A DNA stretch of 64,000 nt, from assembly GCF_021729155.1 (NCBI RefSeq), contig NZ_JAJQYA010000001.1, positions 62,001-126,000 of the forward strand, read 5' to 3'. Made by a program: the position numbers and the translations under genes. Source of the DNA: Membranihabitans marinus (GTDB lineage: Bacteria; Bacteroidota; Bacteroidia; Chitinophagales; Saprospiraceae). The notes beneath the pieces were generated by a model. It worked only from the letters and a program-made list of their open reading frames with translations, was not told where the DNA came from and did no database searches. Numbering within the stretch: position 1 is the first letter of the stretch; each line of letters begins with the position of its first letter. This document shows, in pieces, positions 1-8,667 of this stretch.

Positions 1-283
1 GTAAGGTAGAAAAATTGAAAAAAGTGAATCAATAAGAATTGAAAAAAAGTTGATAAGCACTTAAGAGATCATCCTCTTTACACATTTTCATTGTTCATTC
101 ATTTGCTAAAGGGCAAAATTGTGAATAAGCCATAAGTTATTCACATTTCTCTCCACAAAACATAGATTTTTTCATTTTTATAAATCATTATATATTAGTT
201 TTTTAAAGATTATTATAAAAAGTTATGTTTGTAACAATTAAAACATATTATAATTTTTCTTAATTTGTTTGCAATTAAACAAA
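1..283. other. Candidate replication origin (DnaA-box-like cluster)
   Basis: This is a non-coding, very AT-rich leader. Two perfect inverted copies of a DnaA-box-like 9-mer are visible: TGTGAATAA at 120-128 and TTATTCACA at 137-145, separated by 8 bp. Weaker matches are CTTTACACA near 75-83 and CTCTCCACA near 149-157. An A+T-rich stretch follows to about 283 and could serve as an unwinding element. Almost all genes from 284 to 22997 point away from this site, as expected for a leading strand. The boxes are seen; the origin role is inference. There is no dnaA gene beside it, and the window edge cuts off whatever lies to the left. A 9-bp inverted repeat could instead be an operator. Confidence 0.33.
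224..231 (+). promoter_or_regulatory. Possible -7 promoter element (TATGTTTG)
   Basis: TATGTTTG fits the Bacteroidota -7 consensus TAnnTTTG and lies about 50 bp before the first gene. No clear TTG or TTTG is seen at the expected -33 position, so this is a weak call. Confidence 0.25.
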
Positions 284-877
284 ATGAACATGGGCGATCT
301 ATTAAATTATCAATCAGACAAAAAAACTATTGTGGAACTATTGGAAAATGGTATTCACTTTTCCCCTTATTTATTAAGGGATTTCAACATTGCGAAAGGA
401 GAATATTTTCCTGCAATTGTACAATCTCATACCTCTAAGGTATACATGATGTCATGGGGAATTGACAATTACAATCAGTCATTAACACTGACTCAGATTT
501 ATTTTAAGTCGTTTGAAAAACAAAGCAGTTTAAAAAAATTGTTGGTTAACAATCGAATTCTAATACCTGTCAACCAACTCATGCAAAACAAAGATGAATA
601 TAAACCTGAGTTAGTAATTAGGTCTAAGGAAAACAATATTCTTTATATGGCAGGTATATGGAAGGAGAATGAAGATGGTAGTCTTGGTTTTGCTATTATT
701 ACCAAAGATGTAACGGAAGAATATTCAAGTAAAATCAGGAGAATCCCTTTGTTTATAACATCAAGAGAAGATATAGCTACATGGTTGAAAAAGGATACTA
801 AGATTATTAATGAATTAAATTATTTTTTAAAAAAGAAGGTGGATGTAGAAATTTTACACGACATAATTTTAGTATAA
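284..877 (+). CDS. Hypothetical protein, 197 aa
   Basis: I do not recognise this soluble protein. There is no signal peptide or membrane segment. It is a mixed alpha/beta sequence with a middle section rich in I/L/Y strands and a Lys-rich C-terminus. I take ATG at 284; an in-frame TTG at 269 and a second ATG at 290 are alternatives. It ends 6 bp before dtd and is probably cotranscribed with dtd and the MazG-like gene. The short gap and steady composition suggest a real gene rather than a random frame. No function is claimed. Confidence 0.75.
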   Translation: MNMGDLLNYQSDKKTIVELLENGIHFSPYLLRDFNIAKGEYFPAIVQSHTSKVYMMSWGIDNYNQSLTLTQIYFKSFEKQSSLKKLLVNNRILIPVNQLMQNKDEYKPELVIRSKENNILYMAGIWKENEDGSLGFAIITKDVTEEYSSKIRRIPLFITSREDIATWLKKDTKIINELNYFLKKKVDVEILHDIILV

Positions 878-883
878 GATAAT

Positions 884-1336
884 ATGCGTGCATTAATTCA
901 ACGTGTTTCAAAAGCACATGTTAAAATAGATGGCAAAATCAAATCGGAGATAGGTCAGGGTCTTGTTTGTCTTTTGGGTATTGAAAAACATCATAATAAA
1001 GAAGATATTCCTTGGTTGATAAAAAAGATTCTTCAATTGAGGATATTTTCAGATGAAGAAGGTAAAATGAATCTTTCCGTACAAGATGTATTTGGTGAAA
1101 TACTAGTCATTAGTCAATTTACTTTATTTGCCAGTACCAAAAAGGGAAACAGACCATCGTTTATTGGATCGGAAAATCCTGAGCTTGCTGAAAAAACTTA
1201 CTTGGAATTTATAGATTTTATGGAATCTCTTTATCCCAACAAAATAAAGACGGGAGAATTTGGAGGAGATATGAAAGTTTCATTAACCAATGATGGACCA
1301 GTAACCATAATGATAGATTCTAACGCCAGAGAATAA
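884..1336 (+). CDS. dtd: D-aminoacyl-tRNA deacylase
   Basis: This enzyme hydrolyses D-amino acids mischarged onto tRNA and so protects translation in the cytoplasm. The 150-aa length is normal for the DTD family. It starts with the typical MRALIQRV strand, carries the SQFTLFA signature near residues 78-84, which holds the catalytic loop, and ends with the NDGPVT motif (the Gly-Pro pair that excludes L-amino acids) near residues 136-141. It follows the preceding gene by 6 bp and precedes the MazG-like gene by 20 bp. The dtd-mazG-like pairing is one I know from other Bacteroidota. Family assignment is firm. Confidence 0.96.
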   Translation: MRALIQRVSKAHVKIDGKIKSEIGQGLVCLLGIEKHHNKEDIPWLIKKILQLRIFSDEEGKMNLSVQDVFGEILVISQFTLFASTKKGNRPSFIGSENPELAEKTYLEFIDFMESLYPNKIKTGEFGGDMKVSLTNDGPVTIMIDSNARE

Positions 1337-1356
1337 AATAATTTCAAGTCATAAGT

Positions 1357-1692
1357 ATGGAAATCAAGGCTTATCAACAATTAGTGGATCAATGGATACA
1401 AAAATACGGTGTTCGATATTTTGATGAAAAAACAAATATGTTGCTTCTTATGGAAGAAGTAGGAGAGTTGTCTCGTTTAATAGCTAGAATATATGGTGAG
1501 CAATCTTTTAAACAGGGAATGACTGCCGACAAATCATCTATAGAAGATGAAATGGCTGATATCTTTTTTGTTTTGACATGTTTATGCAATCAAATGGATA
1601 TTGATATTACAAATATTATAAATAAAAATATTCAAAAAAAAACGCAGCGAGATAGTGAAAGACACCAAAAAAATGATAAATTAAATAGATAA
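1357..1692 (+). CDS. MazG-like nucleotide pyrophosphohydrolase
   Basis: This is a small all-alpha NTP pyrophosphohydrolase of the MazG superfamily, which converts (d)NTPs to monophosphates and PPi and is usually a house-cleaning enzyme. The metal-binding motifs are visible as EEVGEL near residues 28-33 and DEMADIFF near residues 64-71, matching the EExxE...ExxD pattern. At 111 aa it is a single-domain version, unlike the two-domain E. coli MazG. The C-terminal tail is Lys/Gln-rich and probably disordered. It sits in a run with dtd. The exact substrate cannot be read from sequence. Confidence 0.9.
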   Translation: MEIKAYQQLVDQWIQKYGVRYFDEKTNMLLLMEEVGELSRLIARIYGEQSFKQGMTADKSSIEDEMADIFFVLTCLCNQMDIDITNIINKNIQKKTQRDSERHQKNDKLNR

Positions 1693-1715
1693 ATGTGTAA
1701 AAGATAGGATTTTAC

Positions 1716-2933
1716 GTGAATATACCAATAAGTCAAGAAAAATTTACTAGGGAACTAGAAAAAAGAGATCAACAGATCCACTGCTTAATGCAAATAACGG
1801 AAGCCATCAATCACAATGCTTCAGTAACAGATCTCTTTGATATTTTTCGAAAGTCTATTCAAAAACATTACAGTCCTGAAGGCATCACTCTATGTGTTCA
1901 AGAAAATAAAGAATGGCTTACTTATAGTACGATTGATAATGCAAAATCAATTGATTATTCACATCAATTTAGTTATTACTCAAAAGGCAAAAACAATTTA
2001 CACACTTCTGATTACGGAGATATATATATCCCTGTTTACCACAAGCAACAGTTGATAGCCTTGGCTCATTTTTATAAGTTATTTCCAGAAAGCAAGGAAG
2101 AAATAAGGTTTTTGAAGACGATTACCAATTTTATTGCCATTGCTATTGAGAATAAGAGATTGTCTAAAGAGAAAAGGGAAAAGGAACATTACAAAACCCA
2201 ATTGTCTTTGGCCAGGAAAATTCAATTGTCATTAATGCCCAAAAAACTGTCGGATACTAGGGAACTGGAGTTTGAGACCCTATACATCCCACATAGTGAA
2301 ATAAGTGGGGATTACTTCGACTTTTTCCACATTGAAAACAGTAATATTAGTATTTTTTGTATAGCAGATGTTGCTGGTAAAGGAATTCCAGCGGCTATAC
2401 TTATGGCGAATTTACAGGCTAGTTTGCGTAGACTGAGTATTAATTTTACAGATATTGTTTCCTTAATTCGCGGATTGAATGAAGCTGTTTATGATACCAC
2501 TGAGGGAGATAGGGTAGTGACCATATTTTTAGCTGCCTACGATGTAATGAAAAATGAATTGTTGTATATCAATGCTGGACATAACTATCCTATTTTACAA
2601 CAAGAAGAAGGATATACTAAATTTTTAAAAGAAGGGACTATTCCTCTAGGTGTAATTAGAGATCTACCAGAAATCGTCGTGGGCAAAGAAGAAATCAATA
2701 AAGAAACCGTTATATTATCATATACTGATGGCTTGGAAGAATTGAGAAATGGTGAAGGAAAAATGATGGGCCACGACAAAATTTTAGAAAACCTTCAAGA
2801 TATTAGTTTTGGTAATATAGATGCGATAAGAGATAAAATAGAGGGGTTTATCGAAAATTTTAAAGAAAATGAGCCAATACTAGATGATATCACTGTTTTA
2901 TTATGTAAAATAAAGCCGAACGGAATTACATAA
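1716..2933 (+). CDS. GAF-like + SpoIIE (PP2C-type) serine phosphatase
   Basis: This is a PPM/PP2C-type phosphatase of the SpoIIE/RsbU class, usually a signalling enzyme acting on phosphorylated STAS anti-sigma antagonists. An N-terminal helix is followed by a GAF-like sensor at roughly residues 20-150. A linker helix with the phrase LARKIQLSLMPK, typical of this class, leads into the catalytic domain at about 190-400. The metal-binding positions are seen in SGDYFDF and DVAGKGIPAA, then NAGHNYP, SYTDGLEE and a terminal DDITVL. The start is GTG at 1716; no closer ATG keeps the N-terminus. No partner STAS or kinase gene is adjacent, so its target is unknown. The TM2 gene begins 6 bp downstream. 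Confidence 0.9.
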   Translation: MNIPISQEKFTRELEKRDQQIHCLMQITEAINHNASVTDLFDIFRKSIQKHYSPEGITLCVQENKEWLTYSTIDNAKSIDYSHQFSYYSKGKNNLHTSDYGDIYIPVYHKQQLIALAHFYKLFPESKEEIRFLKTITNFIAIAIENKRLSKEKREKEHYKTQLSLARKIQLSLMPKKLSDTRELEFETLYIPHSEISGDYFDFFHIENSNISIFCIADVAGKGIPAAILMANLQASLRRLSINFTDIVSLIRGLNEAVYDTTEGDRVVTIFLAAYDVMKNELLYINAGHNYPILQQEEGYTKFLKEGTIPLGVIRDLPEIVVGKEEINKETVILSYTDGLEELRNGEGKMMGHDKILENLQDISFGNIDAIRDKIEGFIENFKENEPILDDITVLLCKIKPNGIT

Positions 2934-2939
2934 AATATT

Positions 2940-3863
2940 ATGACTCAAAGAAAAGATAAATCATTGGCGGCCCTATTGGCTTTTATTGGTGGTATAGCAG
3001 GCCTTCATAGATTTTATTTAGGACAAACAAAGACAGGTGTATTTATGATACTTCTATCGGTATTTACATTTGGTATGTTGTCATCGTTAATAGGATTAAT
3101 TGACAGCATTGTATTTTTTACCATGGATGATGAAATATTCGATCTTAAATACAACAAGGAAGAAAATAGAAGAAGAACAGATGCTGCATATTATAAGACA
3201 AAGCGCAGAAGGAAAATAAGATCAGAAAAACCAGATTTTCAAAGAAGTCAACATAGGGATTTTAGGCAGTCCGGTAGGAGTAGAAGAATTAAGACCACAA
3301 AGGTTGAAAAAACTAAAACTGAAGATAAACCAAAAGAAGCTTACAAGGAATTGTTGGCCAAGGTTGAAAAGTATAAGGCAGCTGGAATTGCTTATTTTAA
3401 AGAATACGACTTTGAAGAATCTATAGCTAATTTTAACAAGGTTTTGGAATTGGATTCTGGCAATGTAGCCGCGCATTTCAATATAGCTTGTGCATATTCT
3501 CAGATAGAAGACACTACAAAGGCAATTTTTCATTTGGATAAAGCGGTCAAAAATGGGTTTAAAGATTTTGATAAAATAAAAAAACACGAAAAATTATCAC
3601 TGACTAGGATACAAAAGGAATGGGAAAGCTTTGAAGCCAATGGATTTCAATTAGAAATTGAAAATGAAGAAGAAACCAATCCATTGGAAAATACAAATAG
3701 TGAAGGAATTACTGAAGTGGATAATGGAGTTAATTCCTTCAATGAGGAAAAGCCCAATAGTGATTCACTGTTTGAAAATTTGAAACTATTAAAAGAACAG
3801 AGAGAAAAGGGACTTATCTCAGATAGTGAATTTGAATTGCAGCGGAGAAAACTCTTATCCTAA
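2940..3863 (+). CDS. TM2-TPR-SHOCT multidomain membrane protein
   Basis: Three small modules are joined in 307 aa. Residues 1-60 are a TM2 domain (two membrane helices with GGIAGLHRFYLG between the start and the first helix). A highly basic linker follows, about residues 75-130. A TPR-like unit lies near 140-200 (AYFKEYDFEESIANFNKVLEL and the following helices). An acidic linker leads to a C-terminal SHOCT domain (LLKEQREKGLISDSEFELQ at the very end). All modules are known families, but their function is unknown. It follows the phosphatase by 6 bp, which suggests a shared transcript and perhaps a signalling link. Confidence 0.85.
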   Translation: MTQRKDKSLAALLAFIGGIAGLHRFYLGQTKTGVFMILLSVFTFGMLSSLIGLIDSIVFFTMDDEIFDLKYNKEENRRRTDAAYYKTKRRRKIRSEKPDFQRSQHRDFRQSGRSRRIKTTKVEKTKTEDKPKEAYKELLAKVEKYKAAGIAYFKEYDFEESIANFNKVLELDSGNVAAHFNIACAYSQIEDTTKAIFHLDKAVKNGFKDFDKIKKHEKLSLTRIQKEWESFEANGFQLEIENEEETNPLENTNSEGITEVDNGVNSFNEEKPNSDSLFENLKLLKEQREKGLISDSEFELQRRKLLS

Positions 3864-3892
3864 TTTTTTGGTTTATTATTAAAAGAAGAACT

Positions 3893-4549
3893 ATGCTTTC
3901 AGTAGATATAATGGCAAACAGCAATATAAAGGTATCCATGACCAATACCGTAGGGGAAGCCATGGATCTTTTAAATAATCACAAGATTAGACATATACCT
4001 TTACTAAAAAGTAAGGCATTTATGGGCATAATCGATGAAACTACCTTGAAGAATACAACGCCATCCACCATTATGAGGGAATTGGTAAACAAAGGGGAGA
4101 AAAAATTTGTAAACGATACAGACCACATATTAGAAGCTGCAAAAGTTATGGTAGATAATGAATTGTCTATTGTACCTGTTTTGGCTCAGGATCAATCTTA
4201 TTTAGGCCTGATAAAAGTAGAAGATTTATTTAATGAAATTGTTTCAAAATTTGGTTTAAACACTGAAGGAAGTCTATTGATCATTGAGATGCAACAGCAA
4301 GATTTTCAATTGTCTGAATTAATAAGAATATTGGAGTTGGAAAATGTTCATCTATTTTCTGTTCTGGTTTCCCTCAATTACCTTCCCCTCATTGAAATAA
4401 CCTTAAAAACAGATATCAAGGACATAAATTCAATTTTGCAAACATTGGAAAGATATTCTTATAAGGTGAAAGCATACTTTGAAAATGACCAATACTCCCA
4501 TCAATTAAAAGATAGATATGAATCTTTGATGTCTTATCTAAATGTTTAA
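3893..4549 (+). CDS. CBS-pair protein with C-terminal ACT-like domain
   Basis: A tandem CBS (Bateman) module fills about residues 1-120 (NSNIKVSMTNTVGEAMDLL and DHILEAAKVMVDNELSIVPV). The second half (LLIIEMQQQDFQLSELIRIL onward) resembles an ACT-like fold. CBS pairs usually bind adenine nucleotides and control attached domains, and a CBS-ACT layout suggests a small-molecule sensor. In Bacteroidota I know of, a CBS gene of this kind lies just before nadK; here the Omp85-like gene lies between them. The start ATG at 3893 follows an A-rich, weakly SD-like stretch. No ligand is proposed. Confidence 0.85.
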   Translation: MLSVDIMANSNIKVSMTNTVGEAMDLLNNHKIRHIPLLKSKAFMGIIDETTLKNTTPSTIMRELVNKGEKKFVNDTDHILEAAKVMVDNELSIVPVLAQDQSYLGLIKVEDLFNEIVSKFGLNTEGSLLIIEMQQQDFQLSELIRILELENVHLFSVLVSLNYLPLIEITLKTDIKDINSILQTLERYSYKVKAYFENDQYSHQLKDRYESLMSYLNV

Positions 4550-5018
4550 TTTAAAAATACAAAATTAGTTATTACATTAAAATACTAGAAATCATATTCT
4601 ATTGGGGGAAATGCTGGGCTATAAATAAAATAAAAAAAATAGAACGATTAGACCTTACTAGCATTCTAATAGGAATATATAAATACCTTTCTAAATTTAG
4701 CATACCTTATTCATAAAAATTAACTGTAATAGTATAATAAATAGCTGTATACTAGTATGTTATTTTATGCGTTTATACTTTATTTTTATAGTAAATAAAG
4801 GCTATTCATAAGGAAATAAACCTCCTTAATAAAGGGGGATAGTAATAATATAAATACCCATAATAAATGACTCAATTGAATGGATCTTATCTTTTGAAAT
4901 GATTTTATTAAGAATTATTATGATTTTAAAATCGTTCTTTACTTAAAGAAGATCAGTATATTAAGAACTTATTGGAGAATTAAAAAATCTATTTCTTCAA
5001 TCGTTAGAAAACAGAGGT
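4550..5018. other. Long AT-rich intergenic region
   Basis: No gene, tRNA or strong promoter is seen in this 470-bp gap. It holds a 7-bp hairpin with one G-T pair (CCTCCTT at 4821-4827, AAGGGGG at 4832-4838) and a 10-bp palindrome ATACTAGTAT at 4749-4758. The hairpin lacks a T-run on the plus strand, so it is not a convincing terminator for the CBS gene. Confidence 0.5.
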
Positions 5019-5063
5019 ATGAAAATAGTTAAACTTTCAAAAGATAAGAAAACCACTAAGTGA
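5019..5063 (+). other. 14-codon mini-ORF overlapping the next start codon
   Basis: ATG at 5019 opens a 14-codon frame (MKIVKLSKDKKTTK) whose TGA stop at 5061-5063 overlaps the GTG start (5060-5062) of the Omp85-like gene. A GAGG lies immediately before the ATG. The overlap would allow translational coupling. It may be chance in AT-rich DNA. Confidence 0.3.
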
Positions 5064-6493
5064 AGATAAATATCAATAAATATAATATTGTAAAGATTTG
5101 TTTCTTGGTATTGGTAAGTATGTGTTTTACTTATTCACAAGCATGGGCACAACAACAAAGCCAACAAAAAATATTGGTTAGGCAAATTAGTTTTGAGGGC
5201 AACATAAAAACTAAACCGCAAAGAATACTAAGGGAAATGGAAATTAATGTAGGTGATTCCCTCACATTGACCAGTATTCAAAAAAAACTTAAATTATCCA
5301 AAAACAGGATCATAAATACTGGACTATTTACCGATGTAGTTACCAATTTATATTTTGACGAAGAAAATTATAAAAATGTAAGTATTATCATTTCAGTAAA
5401 AGAAGGATTGTTTGTCATCCCTATTCCTATCATTGAATTGGCGGCGAGAAATTTTAATGTATGGATAAATGAGTACGATAGTCACATTAAATTTCTAAAT
5501 CTTGGATTGTATCTAAAATTAAAGAACTTAACAGGAAATGCGGATCAATTAAATTTACTGGCTCAAGGCGGATTTGATAGAAAATTTTCTGTGAATTATA
5601 TAAGTCCATATTTTGATAGGGAAAGGAAATGGAATTTTCAATTTACCAGTTTACTCAACTCCAACAAGGAGGTATCCTATATAGGTGATGATGGAATACC
5701 TACTTTTGCATCCAATAATAATAAATATCTCCACCATCGTTTTGAATCAGGATTTTCATTGAATTATCGACCCAATTATATCAATACATTTAGTGTGAAA
5801 TTGGGTTTTAATTACCAGGGTATTAGTTCAGAACTATTGGAGACTATACCTACTTTTTTGGCTGGTAAAAAATATCAACGATATAGTGATATTGAATTAA
5901 GTTATAGTATTGAACAAAGAAACAATAAGTATCTGGCAACTCAGGGTTGGTTTTCCAAAATAAAAGTACAGAAAAATGGATTGTTTGGCGAAGATGATTA
6001 TCAAGCTTGGAATGTAAAAGGTGATTTACACGTCCACGATTATTTGGGTAAGGGATGGACCTGGAATAAGAGTTTAATAGTAAGAGCTTTACTACCGAGG
6101 GATAAGTATCCCTATTACAATTTGAACCGTTTGGGGGGAGAAGCAGAGTATGTTAGAGGTTATGAAAACTATCAAATAGAAGGGAGTTCTTTGGTCATAG
6201 GAAAAACCTCTATGATGAAGAAAATAATAGACAGGCCGATAAATTTAGGTAAACTAATGCCATTTGTAAATTATAAATCGATGGATACAAAAATTTATCT
6301 CAGTTTAAATTTTGATTACGGCTATGTATGGGATAATTATTATTATACCAGTGAATGGGTGAATAAACCACTATATGGAGGTGGATTAGGCATTAATTTT
6401 TTACTGTATCATCAATTGGGTATTATTTTTGAAGCAAGTATGGATAGGGAAAATAATTTTGGAATATTTTTTCACATTAATGATACATTATAA
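5060..6493 (+). CDS. POTRA/Omp85-like outer membrane beta-barrel protein
   Basis: This is a secreted protein of 477 aa. The N-terminal signal peptide has a hydrophobic core ICFLVLVSMCF and a likely cleavage after AWA near residue 30. One POTRA-like domain follows (ILVRQISFEGNIKTKPQRIL through a GLF...V strand, about residues 37-115). The rest, residues 120-477, has the alternating aromatic pattern of a 16-stranded Omp85 barrel and ends in a short hydrophobic strand. BamA has five POTRAs, so this is a shorter relative (TamA-like or the FhaC/surface-antigen group), not BamA itself. The start is GTG at 5060. It overlaps nadK by one base (TAATG), so coupled translation is likely. Confidence 0.85.
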   Translation: MKININKYNIVKICFLVLVSMCFTYSQAWAQQQSQQKILVRQISFEGNIKTKPQRILREMEINVGDSLTLTSIQKKLKLSKNRIINTGLFTDVVTNLYFDEENYKNVSIIISVKEGLFVIPIPIIELAARNFNVWINEYDSHIKFLNLGLYLKLKNLTGNADQLNLLAQGGFDRKFSVNYISPYFDRERKWNFQFTSLLNSNKEVSYIGDDGIPTFASNNNKYLHHRFESGFSLNYRPNYINTFSVKLGFNYQGISSELLETIPTFLAGKKYQRYSDIELSYSIEQRNNKYLATQGWFSKIKVQKNGLFGEDDYQAWNVKGDLHVHDYLGKGWTWNKSLIVRALLPRDKYPYYNLNRLGGEAEYVRGYENYQIEGSSLVIGKTSMMKKIIDRPINLGKLMPFVNYKSMDTKIYLSLNFDYGYVWDNYYYTSEWVNKPLYGGGLGINFLLYHQLGIIFEASMDRENNFGIFFHINDTL

Positions 6494-7386
6494 TGAAGAT
6501 ACTGATCTATGCAAATGTGCTATCGAAGGAAAATGAGCAATATTATTTTCAATTGATTGAGAAACTACAACGCCATCATATATTGATCGGTATTTATAAA
6601 GATATTAGAAATCATTTTATCCATACCCGGGGTGAATTTTCTGATGATTTTGATATAATTCACGATTACTACCAATTGAGAGAAGACCCATATGACTATT
6701 TATTGTCTTTGGGAGGAGATGGTACTATATTGAATGCCACATTGTTGGTAAGAGATATTGATACTCCAATTTTGGGTATAAATCTAGGTAGATTGGGGTA
6801 TTTGTCCAGTATTGAAAAATCTAAAATTTCAGAGGCCATCGATGATTTGATACAAGGATCTTTTTTACTAGACGAAAGGACGATTTTGCAGATGGATTCA
6901 AATCCAGTGTTGTTTAAGGATGAGAATTATGCTTTAAACGATTTTACCATTCACAAAAGAGATAATTCTTCGATGATTATCGTGCACACCTACGTCAATG
7001 AAGAGTTTCTAAATACCTATTGGGCAGATGGCTTAATTGTTAGCACTCAAACAGGTTCCACTGGATATTCTTTGAGTTGTGGAGGTCCTATTTTGGCTCC
7101 GGGAAGTAATAATTTTATAATAACTCCTGTGGCACCACACAATCTCAATGTGCGTCCAGTAGTTTTGTCCAAAGATGTTACTCTTCGATTTGAAGTAGAA
7201 GGAAGAGCTGAAAACTTTCTTTGTACTTTGGATTCAAGGTATGAAGTGATGACGGCTCATCACAGTATTGAGGTAAAGAAGGCAGATTTTAAAATTAAAT
7301 TGGTTTCACTCGAACACTTATCTTATTTCAAAACCTTGCGCAATAAATTGATGTGGGGAAAAGATTTGAGAAACACAAAAAGTTAA
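6493..7386 (+). CDS. nadK: NAD kinase
   Basis: This enzyme phosphorylates NAD to NADP in the cytoplasm. The family signature GGDGTIL (about residues 74-80, with the catalytic Asp), the ND motif in ALNDFTIHKRD and the glycine-rich TGSTGYSLSCGGPIL are all present. The 297-aa length is normal. Its ATG overlaps the stop of the Omp85-like gene. A hairpin with a 10-bp stem follows at 7432-7462. Assignment is firm. Confidence 0.97.
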   Translation: MKILIYANVLSKENEQYYFQLIEKLQRHHILIGIYKDIRNHFIHTRGEFSDDFDIIHDYYQLREDPYDYLLSLGGDGTILNATLLVRDIDTPILGINLGRLGYLSSIEKSKISEAIDDLIQGSFLLDERTILQMDSNPVLFKDENYALNDFTIHKRDNSSMIIVHTYVNEEFLNTYWADGLIVSTQTGSTGYSLSCGGPILAPGSNNFIITPVAPHNLNVRPVVLSKDVTLRFEVEGRAENFLCTLDSRYEVMTAHHSIEVKKADFKIKLVSLEHLSYFKTLRNKLMWGKDLRNTKS

Positions 7387-7431
7387 GAAAAATAAAACTT
7401 TCTTAATTATAATCTAGTTGTATTGATAAAG

Positions 7432-7462
7432 AAGTGTTGAAGTTTATAAAATTTCAATACTT
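7432..7462 (+). terminator. Possible terminator after nadK
   Basis: AAGTGTTGAA (7432-7441) pairs with TTCAATACTT (7453-7462), ten pairs including one G-T, with an 11-base loop. A second perfect 8-bp repeat, TTAAGAAA/TTTCTTAA, lies at 7383-7406 across the nadK stop. Both are AT-rich and the T-run is weak, so termination is only plausible. Confidence 0.4.
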
Positions 7463-7527
7463 TATAGAAATAGTTATATTTTTAATAGCAATAAACGTTT
7501 TTAGTCTCTTATGATATACTGAAAGAC

Positions 7528-8208
7528 ATGCGATTTCTAACCAATGTAGATATATCAAATTTTTATTCAAATTTTTTGTCTATCGATAGGCAGGATGTCG
7601 AGTTTATTATCCACGAATATCAAAACAATAAAGAATTAATAAAAATTATGGCCTTGGAGCAAAGGCTGCAATTGGAATATATTTATTTGGAGGCATTGTT
7701 TAATGTAGGTAGTTATGGTATTTTTTTAAGGGTTGTGGATGAGACAATTGAAGAGATAATAGATAAAAACATAGTCTATATAGAAAGACAAAATGTATTT
7801 GAATCCTTACTTTTTAAAAAGGCTTCTGCCCTATTTCACTCGGGATTTATAGATGAGTCACTATATGTGATCTTAGAATTGATAAAAATAAATCCAAACG
7901 TTACTCTATACAAAGCCATGTTGGGCAAAATATATTATAAGAGGAATGAAAATCGTTTTCAACATATCAAATGGATATGTGTAATACTGGTTATTGTTGC
8001 CGCTTTGGTATATGGAGTAAATTTGCTAATAGTACGACCAGTAACTGGTGAGTATTTACCTATTCTTTTTGATCTAGGATTTTTGTTGTTAAATATTGGA
8101 TTCTTAAGTTATATACTTGGAGAAATATTTTCATTTGCGGCAGCTACCCTATCTAGCCGTTATGTAGTGAATAAAATAAAGAAAAACAAGGTAAAACCCA
8201 TTGAATAA
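7528..8208 (+). CDS. Hypothetical membrane protein with helical N-domain
   Basis: I do not recognise this 226-aa protein. Residues 1-145 are helical and could form TPR-like repeats (for example LIKIMALEQRLQLEYIYLEAL and ESLLFKKASALFHSGFIDES). Two membrane helices follow, near 150-168 (VILVIVAALVYGVNLLI) and 180-205. The tail is short and basic and probably cytoplasmic. It stands alone between nadK and secA, with about 140 bp before it and 460 bp after. A soluble helical domain carried on two C-terminal helices suggests a membrane-anchored scaffold, but this is inference only. Confidence 0.7.
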   Translation: MRFLTNVDISNFYSNFLSIDRQDVEFIIHEYQNNKELIKIMALEQRLQLEYIYLEALFNVGSYGIFLRVVDETIEEIIDKNIVYIERQNVFESLLFKKASALFHSGFIDESLYVILELIKINPNVTLYKAMLGKIYYKRNENRFQHIKWICVILVIVAALVYGVNLLIVRPVTGEYLPILFDLGFLLLNIGFLSYILGEIFSFAAATLSSRYVVNKIKKNKVKPIE

Positions 8209-8667
8209 GGTGAAAGAACTTTGTTTTGATATTGTCAAAAACAATGTGTTATAATGACAGAATGTCATTGAATTATTGTCTATTCGTCATTTACCCATTT
8301 ATAAACAAATTAATTATTCTACCTTATTTTAGTAGTTACCCACCATGTAGGTGTTGTAAATACTGTGTTTGGGTTGAAATACATACTATTTCATTCATTG
8401 CCGAAAGTTAATCCTGTGTTATGTAAACATAGAATAGCATAATTATTGATAATCTTATCAAGTATTGACCTCATAAAGGAGAAAATGGATAATAGTTATG
8501 CCATAGAATATGTTACATAATGAGGACGTGATTTGATCTTTAATGGATGTTTTTGCGGAGTAAACGAATAAGAAGCAGTTGTATCTTTATTGAAAACTTA
8601 TTCTTTGGAAGGTTATATCTTGCTTAACTTTGTGTCAACATCATACTATAATATAAACACTACTATA
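8209..8667. other. Intergenic region before secA
   Basis: No credible gene is seen in this 459-bp gap. It holds a perfect 7-bp inverted repeat with a 3-bp spacer (AATGACA-GAA-TGTCATT, 8253-8269), which looks operator-like, and the secA promoter at 8604-8632. A 61-codon frame at 8226-8411 is Cys-rich with no coding features and is not called. Confidence 0.45.
8604..8632 (+). promoter_or_regulatory. secA promoter (Bacteroidota type)
   Basis: TTTG at 8604-8607, a 17-bp spacer, and TAACTTTG at 8625-8632 match the Bacteroidota -33/-7 consensus. Transcription would begin around 8638, about 30 bp before the secA ATG at 8668. This also argues against the longer upstream frame starting at 8590. Confidence 0.6.

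Noticed and set aside
4821-4838. Terminator for the CBS gene
   Set aside because: The stem is good, but no T-run follows on the plus strand and it lies 270 bp after the stop codon.
8226-8411. A 61-codon frame between the membrane protein gene and secA
   Set aside because: It is Cys-rich and irregular, has no ribosome site, and contains an inverted repeat within its first codons.
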